Origin: Bacteroidales bacterium UBA2287
Lineage (GTDB): Bacteria > Bacteroidota > Bacteroidia > Bacteroidales > Tenuifilaceae
NCBI GenBank assembly: GCA_002345675.1
Contig: DDWL01000054.1
Coordinates: 7,139 to 31,337, forward strand
Direction of reading: 5' to 3'
Length of the DNA: 24,199 nt
Under the pieces are notes generated by a model that was not told where the DNA came from, searched no databases, and was given only the letters and a program-made list of their open reading frames with translations. Each line of letters begins with the position of its first letter. Within the stretch, counting starts at the first letter, position 1. The position numbers and the translations under genes were made by a program. Positions 17,796 to 24,199 of the stretch are shown one piece after another.

Positions 17796-19066
17796 GCCAA
17801 AATATTTTCATTAATTAATTCATCTGGTGTTACACACTGTATTTTATTTTCATAAATAAATCCCATAACTTTCTTATATTCATTGATAAATGAATTGTAT
17901 TTATAATTTGTAAAATATGTATTGTGCCATAATAAAGAGAAATTACAGTTAGTTGCATTTCTTTTATACATATCAATGATAATTCCAGCCACCTCATTTC
18001 TGGGAGTATTCATGTATTTATGAAAAGTTCCATCCATAAAATTTAATGGGGCTTCTACAAAACTATGCGGTTTGCCATTACGAAAGTCAAACGGTTGAAA
18101 TGCTTTTCCATAAGAATTTCTGAACCCATAGTGTTCAGCAAACCCTAAACTGCAGTCAAACCGAAGGTTTGAATCAGAAATTTTATCCCAATCGTCATGT
18201 GGCATAAATTTTAGAAAATGGTATCGGTTGTAAGTACAATTACTTAAACCTAGTATTTCTAATTCTTCATCAATTCCATTTGTTGAGCAAGACTTATGTA
18301 AACCATTGATAAAATTTGCCTTTTCCGTGAGTTTTAGAAGTCCCTGTTCCTTTTTAATATTGTAATCGGCATTTTTGATGTTTTGGATTCCAGTTCCCTT
18401 GTTCACCAGCCAAAAAAAGGTTGAGCGAATATCAACCTCACTATCAATTTTTATAATTCTGTCAATATTTTTCCAGTGTGGTTTATTTGAAAGTTCAAGA
18501 GCTATCAGGTTAAGTATAACACCTATTTTCATTTTTTTCAATGCCCAAAATCCGTCTTGTAAAAAGGAACCATAAATTGTATCGATATCGTGGGAGATGA
18601 AAAAATTGCTTTTTGTTTTTGTTACCGTCAATCTCCATTTGTCAGTCAGAATATCAATCTCCTCTTGCACAAGGTTCTTATCAATATTTTTAAATTTCGC
18701 CTGATAGGACGAATGATATTTAAATCGTCCAAATGCATCCAAGGAATCTTGGCCTGGATTGAATTCTTGCATGCAATTTACCATAAAGAATATGGTGGCA
18801 ATAGGGTCTTTTTTGTTATCTTCTGTTAATATACCAAGCTCATTGCAAAAGTATTTTTTATCGCAATTAAAACTTGTTGTTTTCAACTCGTTATAGAAGC
18901 TCGTTGCAATAGGTTCAGAGTTTGGATGCTCATGATCCCATATTATTTCAACGTCTTTTATTTGATCAACAAATTCGAAACGATGATTGACACTTTTCTC
19001 GATCAACTTTAAAACATATCGCACGATATGATAGTAGCTTGTTTCTGGTCTGATGTATACTTTCAT
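17789..19066 (-). CDS. polysaccharide-deacetylase-like protein (DUF7033-type)
   Basis: A 425-residue protein without a signal peptide. The N-terminal 150 residues match the layout of a DUF7033-type leader domain (MKVYIRPETSYYHIVRYVL...). The C-terminal part resembles a divergent NodB/carbohydrate esterase 4 domain: SHDID at 158-162 (the motif-1 acidic/metal site), GLHKS at 255-259 and NRYHFLKF at 280-287, which resemble metal-binding histidine motifs, RFDCSLGF at 302-309 and a following FR. These enzymes remove N- or O-acetyl groups from sugars. In polysaccharide loci such proteins may act on a nucleotide- or lipid-linked sugar in the cytoplasm. It is the first of three minus-strand genes, overlapping the acetyltransferase by 7 bases. 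Deacetylation followed by a new acylation by the neighbour is a plausible pair of steps, though inferred. Confidence 0.8.
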   Translation of the reverse strand: MKVYIRPETSYYHIVRYVLKLIEKSVNHRFEFVDQIKDVEIIWDHEHPNSEPIATSFYNELKTTSFNCDKKYFCNELGILTEDNKKDPIATIFFMVNCMQEFNPGQDSLDAFGRFKYHSSYQAKFKNIDKNLVQEEIDILTDKWRLTVTKTKSNFFISHDIDTIYGSFLQDGFWALKKMKIGVILNLIALELSNKPHWKNIDRIIKIDSEVDIRSTFFWLVNKGTGIQNIKNADYNIKKEQGLLKLTEKANFINGLHKSCSTNGIDEELEILGLSNCTYNRYHFLKFMPHDDWDKISDSNLRFDCSLGFAEHYGFRNSYGKAFQPFDFRNGKPHSFVEAPLNFMDGTFHKYMNTPRNEVAGIIIDMYKRNATNCNFSLLWHNTYFTNYKYNSFINEYKKVMGFIYENKIQCVTPDELINENILAW

Positions 19067-19073
19067 ACTATAT

Positions 19074-19236
19074 AATTTTGTTAACGGCGGGGAGCTGGTA
19101 AAGTTTAGGAGATTAGCTACGCTGATCTCGCAAGGGACGCACGTTTGCCTTCGGCGAGCTCCGTCCGGTTGGTTGAAACGATTCGTTGTTCAACGCTACG
19201 AAACTACGAAAAAGCGAGAAAGTTTCCTAGTACGTT
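19074..19236 (+). repeat. intergenic repeat, copy 1 (TAACGGC element)
   Basis: This stretch begins AATTTTGTTAACGGC, continues GAGCTGGTAAAGTTTAGG, and contains CGCTACGAAACTA (19194-19206) and a tail with AGTACG followed by AATT. The same blocks in the same order occur in copy 2 (23273-23410). The middle differs: copy 1 has a GC-rich insert (about 19125-19175) with the hairpin GCC-TTC-GGC, and GGAGCT (19091-19096) pairs with AGCTCC (19157-19162). It lies just upstream of the deacetylase start and may hold that operon's leader. The rest of the 336-base gap (19237-19402) shows no gene and no clear signal. Confidence 0.6.
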
Positions 19237-19402
19237 AATTATCTCCATCATATACACCCTTTGTTATGGATTAGCTATTAATTTTCTGTCGTGTCTTTAG
19301 ATTCGACATATAAATTTATACAATTTTTACTGCATTACACGTGCGTTGGGACAGGCACACCCTTTGCCATAAATGTACACGCATTTAAACTATGTCGAGC
19401 TT

Positions 19403-21097
19403 TTATTTAGAAACTATCGCGAATTTGATGTTCTGTAGTCGTCCAATATCCAAAAGCACAAATCCATTAACGCTATTGTCTTTATCTCTTGTAAATTCAA
19501 GAACTCCCAGTTTATCAGTTAAAAATTTATCGCCATTAATATGGCTTAGGATAACAGAATCAAATCCCAAGAATTTCTTAAAGGTTTGAGGGGTTGACAT
19601 AACTAACTTGCCATTTTCGAAAATTATTGGGTACTCAACTTTCAATTCCTTTTGATAGTACTTCCCAGCAAACCTTGCAATTTCTTCAAGGGTTAATGGA
19701 ATTTTCCCCTCACCTCTTTTTGCCTTGTAGCTACTCCCTCCTTGGTGCCACTCCATTTCGTTTACATTACCATTGGTTATGTTCCCAAAAGTGCATTGGG
19801 CGTTAAAGGCTTTTAAAAAGTAGTTGTAATCATCCTCCGCAAAGAGTTGAAATTTCGACTCGTCGGGGAGAACTAGCCAAAAAGTGTCATTTTCAACCAT
19901 AAAGCTAAGCTCCATTCCATCTCCCATTTGGTAACTGCCAGCAAATTTCTGAACTTTCTCAAAATTTATTTCTACTTCAACTCGTGGCTTGGGTTGTTCC
20001 TCAATAATTTTATTTGCAAGCAGAATGTCTGCTATACCATTGGCTAAACGGCGGGTATTAATGCTCTCGTTGTTAAACATCAGTATTATGATTAAATCTT
20101 CTTCAGGAAATATCATAAACTGATTTCTAAATCCAGGAACACCCCCGCTGTGTTCAACCATTTTAACACCCTTATACTTTCGTACGTTAAATCCATAGGT
20201 GTAATTTATGCTATCGCCATTCTCAAGGGTATTGTAAGTGTTTAGTATTCTGTTAATCGTATGGGCGTCTCCAACTTTAGGCATCATGAAGTTTTGACCC
20301 CAACGAATCATGTCGTTAAGGTTAGCATATATATTAGAACCGCCATAGCTGTAGTCTAATGTTGAACTAACTTTTACTGGTTTTTTTTCAGTCATTTTGT
20401 ACCCAATGGAGTTGTTTGCTAGCATTACATTAGGGTCCGAATATACTAATGCCGATTCCATACCAAGTGGGTTGAAAACCATTTTTTGCAAATATATCGG
20501 GAAGTTTAATCCACTAACCACTTCTATTATTTGAGCAAGTAGGGCATAGCCTGCATTGGAATATACATGCTGGGTGTTTGGTTTGAAATTAAGTTGAGAG
20601 TATTGGCCTATGAGTTCAATCTCCTTTTGTTGACTCCACAATTCATCGAACGATATTCCCGCCAAAAGCCTTACTACATCGGTTGATGCTATTCCGCTTG
20701 TGTGCTGAAGCAGATGACGAATGGTGATTGTGTATTCGTATTTTGGTAGGTTTGGAAGATAGATCCGAATATCCTTGTCCAATTCCAACTTACCCTCACC
20801 TTCAAGCAGCAAAATGGCAAAGGCAGTAAACTGCTTGGCAACAGAGGCAATATCGAAAGTTGTGTTTTTGTCATTTGGTTGGTTATGGTCAATGTTCATA
20901 AGGCCATAACCTTTTGCCATAACAACTTTACTGTTCGATAGTATTCCGATTACACCACCTGGCTCACCTTCGCTATGCTGAAGGGCAACTAGCGAATCGA
21001 TTTTCTGAGTTAATTTTTCATCATTATTAGAATGAGCGCTTAGTGTAATTAACATGGAAGCGAATGCCAGAATGATTGTTTGAGTACTTTTTTTCAT
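19403..21097 (-). CDS. secreted serine hydrolase, beta-lactamase class C / PBP family
   Basis: A 564-residue protein with a signal peptide (MKKSTQTIIL, probable end near SAHS at 20-23). Residues about 30-365 form the serine beta-lactamase-like fold: SVAK (Ser85-Lys88) is the SxxK nucleophile motif, YSN at 179-181 the second motif and HSGG at 316-319 the third. The C-terminal 190 residues hold two similar beta-rich units (FAGSYQMGDGMELSF near 385 and FAGKYYQKELKVEY near 470), as often follows this domain. Family members act as esterases, D-aminopeptidases, transpeptidase-like enzymes or, less often, beta-lactamases, so resistance should not be inferred. It is probably periplasmic or lipid-facing. 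The gene is divergent from the histidine kinase gene, with a shared control region of 241 bases. Confidence 0.92.
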   Translation of the reverse strand: MKKSTQTIILAFASMLITLSAHSNNDEKLTQKIDSLVALQHSEGEPGGVIGILSNSKVVMAKGYGLMNIDHNQPNDKNTTFDIASVAKQFTAFAILLLEGEGKLELDKDIRIYLPNLPKYEYTITIRHLLQHTSGIASTDVVRLLAGISFDELWSQQKEIELIGQYSQLNFKPNTQHVYSNAGYALLAQIIEVVSGLNFPIYLQKMVFNPLGMESALVYSDPNVMLANNSIGYKMTEKKPVKVSSTLDYSYGGSNIYANLNDMIRWGQNFMMPKVGDAHTINRILNTYNTLENGDSINYTYGFNVRKYKGVKMVEHSGGVPGFRNQFMIFPEEDLIIILMFNNESINTRRLANGIADILLANKIIEEQPKPRVEVEINFEKVQKFAGSYQMGDGMELSFMVENDTFWLVLPDESKFQLFAEDDYNYFLKAFNAQCTFGNITNGNVNEMEWHQGGSSYKAKRGEGKIPLTLEEIARFAGKYYQKELKVEYPIIFENGKLVMSTPQTFKKFLGFDSVILSHINGDKFLTDKLGVLEFTRDKDNSVNGFVLLDIGRLQNIKFAIVSK

Positions 21098-21142
21098 GAT
21101 TTCATTTTTTTGATTATTGGTTCAGTAAGTTTTATTTGAGAA

Positions 21143-21150
21143 CAAATATA
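21143..21150 (-). promoter_or_regulatory. candidate -7 box for the serine hydrolase gene
   Basis: On the minus strand this reads TATATTTG, an exact match to the Bacteroidota -7 consensus TAnnTTTG, 45 bases upstream of the start codon. No clear -33 TTG is seen 19-21 bases further upstream, only AT-rich sequence. Confidence 0.4.
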
Positions 21151-21228
21151 TCAGTCTAAAATGCTTGTAATTAATAACTATCTGTATGTGAACACCTGCT
21201 TTATAAACTCTCAGAATTACTATGTAAA

Positions 21229-21258
21229 TTGCTTTCATCAATTAAAAGTGGTATTTTG
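21229..21258 (+). promoter_or_regulatory. candidate promoter for the LytS/LytR-like operon
   Basis: TTG (21229-21231), a 20-base spacer and TATTTTG (21252-21258), one base short of TAnnTTTG, lie about 80 bases upstream of the chosen kinase start. It is one of the few places in the divergent region where both boxes have near-standard spacing. Visual match only. Confidence 0.3.
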
Positions 21259-21338
21259 AATATTTGTAACGCAATTCGTCAATTACAATATCGATATTGG
21301 TATTTTTTCGTGTACTTTGTATAATTAATCGAATTGCT

Positions 21339-22376
21339 ATGTTTAAAAGAAAAATTGTTGAACCGCTAATACATGTTGTTTTTTGGCTATCGCTTTATAC
21401 ATTTGCCATAATCTTTATTCGAACAATAGGTCCTTTTAAAAAGATTGATAACACCCTACTACTGCCAATAACTATTGGAACAATAATAAATGCCATAGTT
21501 TTTTACGCAACTACCCTCTACCTTATTCCTCGCTACGCAAGTAAAAATCAAATTAAATCTTTCCTTCTCGGGGTTATTCTAGTTTTTATAGGATTTACTT
21601 TAATTGAAACTTTTGCCGATTACTTTTTCATGGTTTGGATTTACTCCGACAGCCCCGAACCTTTTTATGCTATGCTGATTACCAATGGATTAATTCATGT
21701 AATATTCATTTCTTTTGCAATTGGTTATGGCTTTATCCGTTCATGGGTTATTAACGAGAATAATAAGCAGATTTTGATACGAGAGAAACTTATCGCCGAG
21801 TTAAGTTTTTTGAGAACGCAGCTAAATCCGCATTTTTTGTTTAATGTGCTAAATATGGCTTACTCTAGCGCCAGCCGAAAAGGCGACGACCAAACTGCTG
21901 ATATTATCGAGAAGTTATCGGTGCTTATGCGCTACATGATTTATGAAAGTAATGTTGAAAAAGTTGAGGTTGAGCGTGAGATTGAGTTTATTCGTAACTA
22001 TATTAATCTGCAAAAAATGCGATTCTCGGCCGACTTGCCAGTTAAGGTAAGTTTTTCGGTTAATGGCCATTACTCAGGTTACCGAATTGCACCACTAATT
22101 CTAATATCATTTATTGAGAATGCCTTTAAGTATGGAGTTAAGCTGGAGCAAGAGTCGGAGATAAATTTATCGATTAATTTTCAGAATGGTGAAATGGAGT
22201 TTGCAGCAAGTAATCCCATTTTCAAAAATGCCCAGTCGATGGACCATAAAAACTCTGGAATAGGCATAAAGAATACCCAAAAACGTTTGGCTATACTATA
22301 TCCACAAAAGCACAAACTTAGTATAGATAATAGTGGTAAAGAGTTTTCTGTAAAACTTCATTTAAACTTAGAATAA
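21339..22376 (+). CDS. LytS/YehU-type sensor histidine kinase
   Basis: A 345-residue kinase. Four membrane helices occupy about residues 9-133 and have almost no periplasmic domain, so the sensed signal is probably in the membrane or is a small molecule. A short linker helix leads to the His_kinase domain: the phospho-acceptor His165 is in LNPHFLFNVLN, the ATP-binding N-box has Asn261 (FIENAFKYG), and GIGIKN (307-312) is the G-box. I start at the ATG of 21339 because MFKRKIVEPL leads directly into the first helix; a TTG start 42 bases upstream adds an unlikely N-terminus. The response regulator gene starts 7 bases after the stop, so they form one operon. Such pairs control cell-envelope or secreted-protein genes; targets here are unknown, but the divergent serine hydrolase is a natural candidate. 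Confidence 0.93.
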   Translation: MFKRKIVEPLIHVVFWLSLYTFAIIFIRTIGPFKKIDNTLLLPITIGTIINAIVFYATTLYLIPRYASKNQIKSFLLGVILVFIGFTLIETFADYFFMVWIYSDSPEPFYAMLITNGLIHVIFISFAIGYGFIRSWVINENNKQILIREKLIAELSFLRTQLNPHFLFNVLNMAYSSASRKGDDQTADIIEKLSVLMRYMIYESNVEKVEVEREIEFIRNYINLQKMRFSADLPVKVSFSVNGHYSGYRIAPLILISFIENAFKYGVKLEQESEINLSINFQNGEMEFAASNPIFKNAQSMDHKNSGIGIKNTQKRLAILYPQKHKLSIDNSGKEFSVKLHLNLE

Positions 22377-22383
22377 ACGCCCT

Positions 22384-23094
22384 ATGAGATGTGTTGTTAT
22401 TGACGATGAGCCATACGCTTTAGATCTTATTAATGATTATACTCAGCGTACTCCATTCCTTGAATTGGTCAGCTCCTTTAGTAATCCATTTAAAGCCCTC
22501 GACTTTTTGAATAGGGAGTCAGTCGATCTAATCTTTCTCGATATCAACATGCCCGAACTGTCGGGTATTCAATTGCTGAGAACACTCCAGTCGCCGCCAA
22601 TGGTGATTTTTACAACAGCATACCCAGAGTTTGCTGCCGAAAGTTACGAGTATAATGCGGTCGATTATTTGGTGAAACCCATTAAATATGAGCGTTTTCT
22701 TAAGGCGGTAAACAAAGCGTGTAGCCTTTTGCACTCAACCATCGCAAAACCAAATCAAACAGCAAAACAGCCTAACGACCAGAAGGACGATTCGCTTTTC
22801 GTTAAAAGTGGAACTCAATTGGTGAAAATTTATCCCGACGAGATTCTTTTTGTTGAGGCAGCGGGTAACTATATGTGTTTTATTACAAAGGATAAAAGGG
22901 TCTTGTCGCTGCTTACAATGAAAGAAGTGTTGGATATTTTACCTGCTGATAATTTTTTGCGTATTCATAAGTCGTACATCATCTCCCTAAAGCATATCGA
23001 TGCCATTGAACGTTATGATGTTGTTATTAACGGCAAACAAATCCCCATTGGCATTACCTATAAGGAGCATTTTATGGCAATGACCAAAAAGTAA
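22384..23094 (+). CDS. LytTR-family response regulator
   Basis: A 236-residue two-domain regulator. The receiver domain (about 1-118) has the acidic pair Asp7/Asp8 (VIDDEP), the phospho-acceptor Asp53 (FLDINMP), the Thr switch residues at 77-78 (IFTTAY) and Lys98 (VKPI). After a polar linker (about 119-135) comes the LytTR DNA-binding domain (about 137-234), with FVEAAGNYMCF, KEVLDILP and FLRIHKSYIISLKHI. Phosphorylation by the upstream LytS-like kinase should switch DNA binding. LytTR proteins bind paired short direct repeats near promoters; I could not identify a convincing pair in the divergent region. It is encoded 7 bases downstream of the kinase gene. Confidence 0.95.
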   Translation: MRCVVIDDEPYALDLINDYTQRTPFLELVSSFSNPFKALDFLNRESVDLIFLDINMPELSGIQLLRTLQSPPMVIFTTAYPEFAAESYEYNAVDYLVKPIKYERFLKAVNKACSLLHSTIAKPNQTAKQPNDQKDDSLFVKSGTQLVKIYPDEILFVEAAGNYMCFITKDKRVLSLLTMKEVLDILPADNFLRIHKSYIISLKHIDAIERYDVVINGKQIPIGITYKEHFMAMTKK

Positions 23095-23106
23095 AATCGG
23101 GCTACA

Positions 23107-23253
23107 ATGAGCATTAAGGTTTATCGCATAAACAAATATGAAGATTTATTAAAGATATTTTTATATAACTTTCGCCATAATACTTTTCTTTTTCTTTTGG
23201 TCGGGTTATCTTTAATTTTTTCATTGTATTTAATGTTTAAACTATTTCCATAA
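23107..23253 (+). CDS. possible small membrane protein (48 aa)
   Basis: An ATG 12 bases after the response regulator stop opens a 48-codon frame ending in TAA. The product has a basic, polar N-terminus (MSIKVYRINKYEDLLKIFLY) and then one hydrophobic helix (about 27-46, TFLFLLVGLSLIFSLYLMF), typical of a small single-pass membrane protein. No family is recognised. The short distance and same strand suggest it is the third gene of the two-component operon. Its small size makes chance quite possible; AT-rich sequence readily gives hydrophobic codons. Confidence 0.35.
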   Translation: MSIKVYRINKYEDLLKIFLYNFRHNTFLFLLVGLSLIFSLYLMFKLFP

Positions 23254-23272
23254 AACTATTTAGATTACAATC

Positions 23273-23410
23273 AATTTTGTTGCTAACGGCTGGGGGTTGG
23301 TAAAGTGTAGGTTTTTAAAACGTTTTTCTTTCCCCTCGCTACGAAACTAAGTAAAAGTTGAACAGATTCCAAATCCGCTATAAAACCAAGTTTTCACAAG
23401 TACGAATAAT
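23273..23410 (+). repeat. intergenic repeat, copy 2 (TAACGGC element)
   Basis: Second copy of the element at 19074-19236, in the same orientation. Shared blocks are AATTTTGTT, TAACGGC, TGGTAAAGTGTAGG (one mismatch to copy 1), CGCTACGAAACTA (23337-23349, exact) and a tail with AAGTACG followed by AATAATT. It lacks the GC-rich middle of copy 1 and instead has AAAACGTTTT (23317-23326). It follows the two-component operon. From 23411 to 23649 I see no gene or clear signal, only AT-rich leader sequence of the next gene. Confidence 0.6.
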
Positions 23411-23649
23411 TTGCTTATACTAATGAACGTTTGTGTATTAGACTAATGGTTTTCTCAATATTTCTGTATGCATTTCGTTTCCCCAAGTAACAAAATCAAC
23501 TTTACTAAAAAGGAATTAATTAAAAATTCAGGCTCTTCAATATCAACATTAAAAACATTACTAAACAAAACTCTCTGGTACAAAATAATTAGCCTAACTT
23601 CGACAAACAAATTGGATAACCGTTTTGGGCAACTAAGCAAAATGTGAAT

Positions 23650-24199
23650 ATGAAAAAGACTGCTGTATTACTCGTGTTGGTATTTATATCAACAATCTTG
23701 TTTTCGCAAAACCAAGATTTTGTTTATTCGAATGGTGACTATGGGGTTGAAATTAAGTTTCCAGCAAAACCTGTAATTATTGACAGTCAAAATTCTAACT
23801 CAACAGATCAAGGTGCAACCCTAATACTTCCTCTCGAAGGTGGATTGTCTTATAATATAGTATTTCAAAAGACTAGCAATCTTGTGAATTATGTAAGAAT
23901 ATATAAAAACCTTGGTGGAACAATAAAAAGTCAATATAAAGTAGGTAAAATTAAAGTAACTGAAATGGAAGTGTGGCGACAAGGATCCTGTCATTTGTTT
24001 AAAATAGTTGAATCCAATAAGCCTACTTTTGTAGCATACGTTACAAGTCAAACCTGCGCCCCGGATAAATATGTGATGCCTTTTTTTAACTCCTTAAAGA
24101 TTAATGGAACAGTTATACAAAACCCGAATACGGACAATAGCAAATACACAACCTATTCCATTGATTACCCATCTAAAACCGACACCGTTACAAAAATTG
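23650..24199 (+). CDS. secreted protein of unknown function, 3' end beyond the window
   Basis: The frame from ATG 23650 is open to the window end (183 residues visible). It begins with a clear signal peptide (MKKTAVLLVLVFISTILFSQ, cleavage near 19-20). The mature part reads as a beta-rich domain: VYSNGDYGVEIKFPAKPVII near 25-44, a central region with MEVWRQGSCHLFK, Cys113 and Cys136, and then a second segment TYSIDYPSKTD, which echoes the first (YGVEIKFPAKP), hinting at a repeated unit. I do not recognise the family. No T9SS sorting domain can be seen because the C-terminus is missing. It stands alone after the repeat element. Confidence 0.75.
   Translation, partial: MKKTAVLLVLVFISTILFSQNQDFVYSNGDYGVEIKFPAKPVIIDSQNSNSTDQGATLILPLEGGLSYNIVFQKTSNLVNYVRIYKNLGGTIKSQYKVGKIKVTEMEVWRQGSCHLFKIVESNKPTFVAYVTSQTCAPDKYVMPFFNSLKINGTVIQNPNTDNSKYTTYSIDYPSKTDTVTKI

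Noticed and set aside
19053..19238. 61-codon + strand frame
   Set aside because: It lies over repeat copy 1 and the deacetylase start; its codons track the repeat, not a protein.
19403..21097. Beta-lactamase resistance gene
   Set aside because: The fold is shared by esterases and peptidases; the long C-terminal extension and sequence motifs do not point to antibiotic hydrolysis.
21297..21338. Longer histidine kinase start at TTG
   Set aside because: It would add 14 residues before a natural ATG that leads directly into the first membrane helix.
19074..23410. Integron attC sites as an explanation for the two repeat copies
   Set aside because: I tested the ends for the GTTRRRY and RYYYAAC core sites. 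GTTAACG does not fit, and no matching pair closes the elements; no integrase is present.
23455..23640. 61-codon minus-strand frame before the last gene
   Set aside because: No homology or features, and it occupies the probable leader of the + strand secreted protein gene.
23821..24051. 76-codon minus-strand frame
   Set aside because: Antisense to the secreted-protein gene, whose frame has a signal peptide and is open to the window end.

Overview
The window looks like a piece of a Bacteroidota chromosome. Two secreted proteins end in a C-terminal domain of the type IX secretion (T9SS) kind, found in that phylum. Genes lack Shine-Dalgarno sequences, several start regions carry boxes close to the Bacteroidota promoter form (TTG, about 19-20 bases, TAnnTTTG), and the best family matches (DUF2141, DUF7033-type deacetylase, LytTR two-component pair) are common there. 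I see no tRNA, rRNA, CRISPR array, transposase or integrase.

Left third (1-8061, + strand). An open frame runs in from the left edge over nested palindromes. Then come six codirectional, closely spaced genes: a secreted DUF2141 protein, an NTF2/SnoaL-like protein, a retinol-dehydrogenase-like SDR, two tandem paralogous FAD oxidoreductases of the CrtI/CrtISO/retinol-saturase superfamily, and an HSL-type alpha/beta hydrolase. A free-standing NAD(P)-binding/DUF2867 protein follows. Together they look like an uncharacterised pathway acting on a lipophilic (isoprenoid, retinoid-like or fatty acyl) substrate; the substrate cannot be read from the sequence.

Middle (8411-14333). Two convergent genes for T9SS-exported enzymes, an endonuclease/exonuclease/phosphatase-fold protein (+) and a 1549-residue multidomain subtilisin-like protease (-), share a strong bidirectional terminator.

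14738-19066. A decayed RluA-type pseudouridine synthase gene (in-frame stop, catalytic Asp replaced by Tyr, C-terminal part missing) lies beside an AT-rich minus-strand block: a polysaccharide-deacetylase-like protein, a GNAT acetyltransferase overlapping it by 7 bases, and a GT-C-type membrane glycosyltransferase. This block looks like a fragment of a surface-polysaccharide locus. One copy of an intergenic repeat lies at its upstream edge.

Right part (19403-24199). A secreted beta-lactamase-fold serine hydrolase (-) is divergent from a LytS-like histidine kinase and LytTR response regulator operon (+), which may end with a 48-residue membrane-protein ORF. A second copy of the intergenic repeat follows, then the start of an unrecognised secreted protein that runs off the window.
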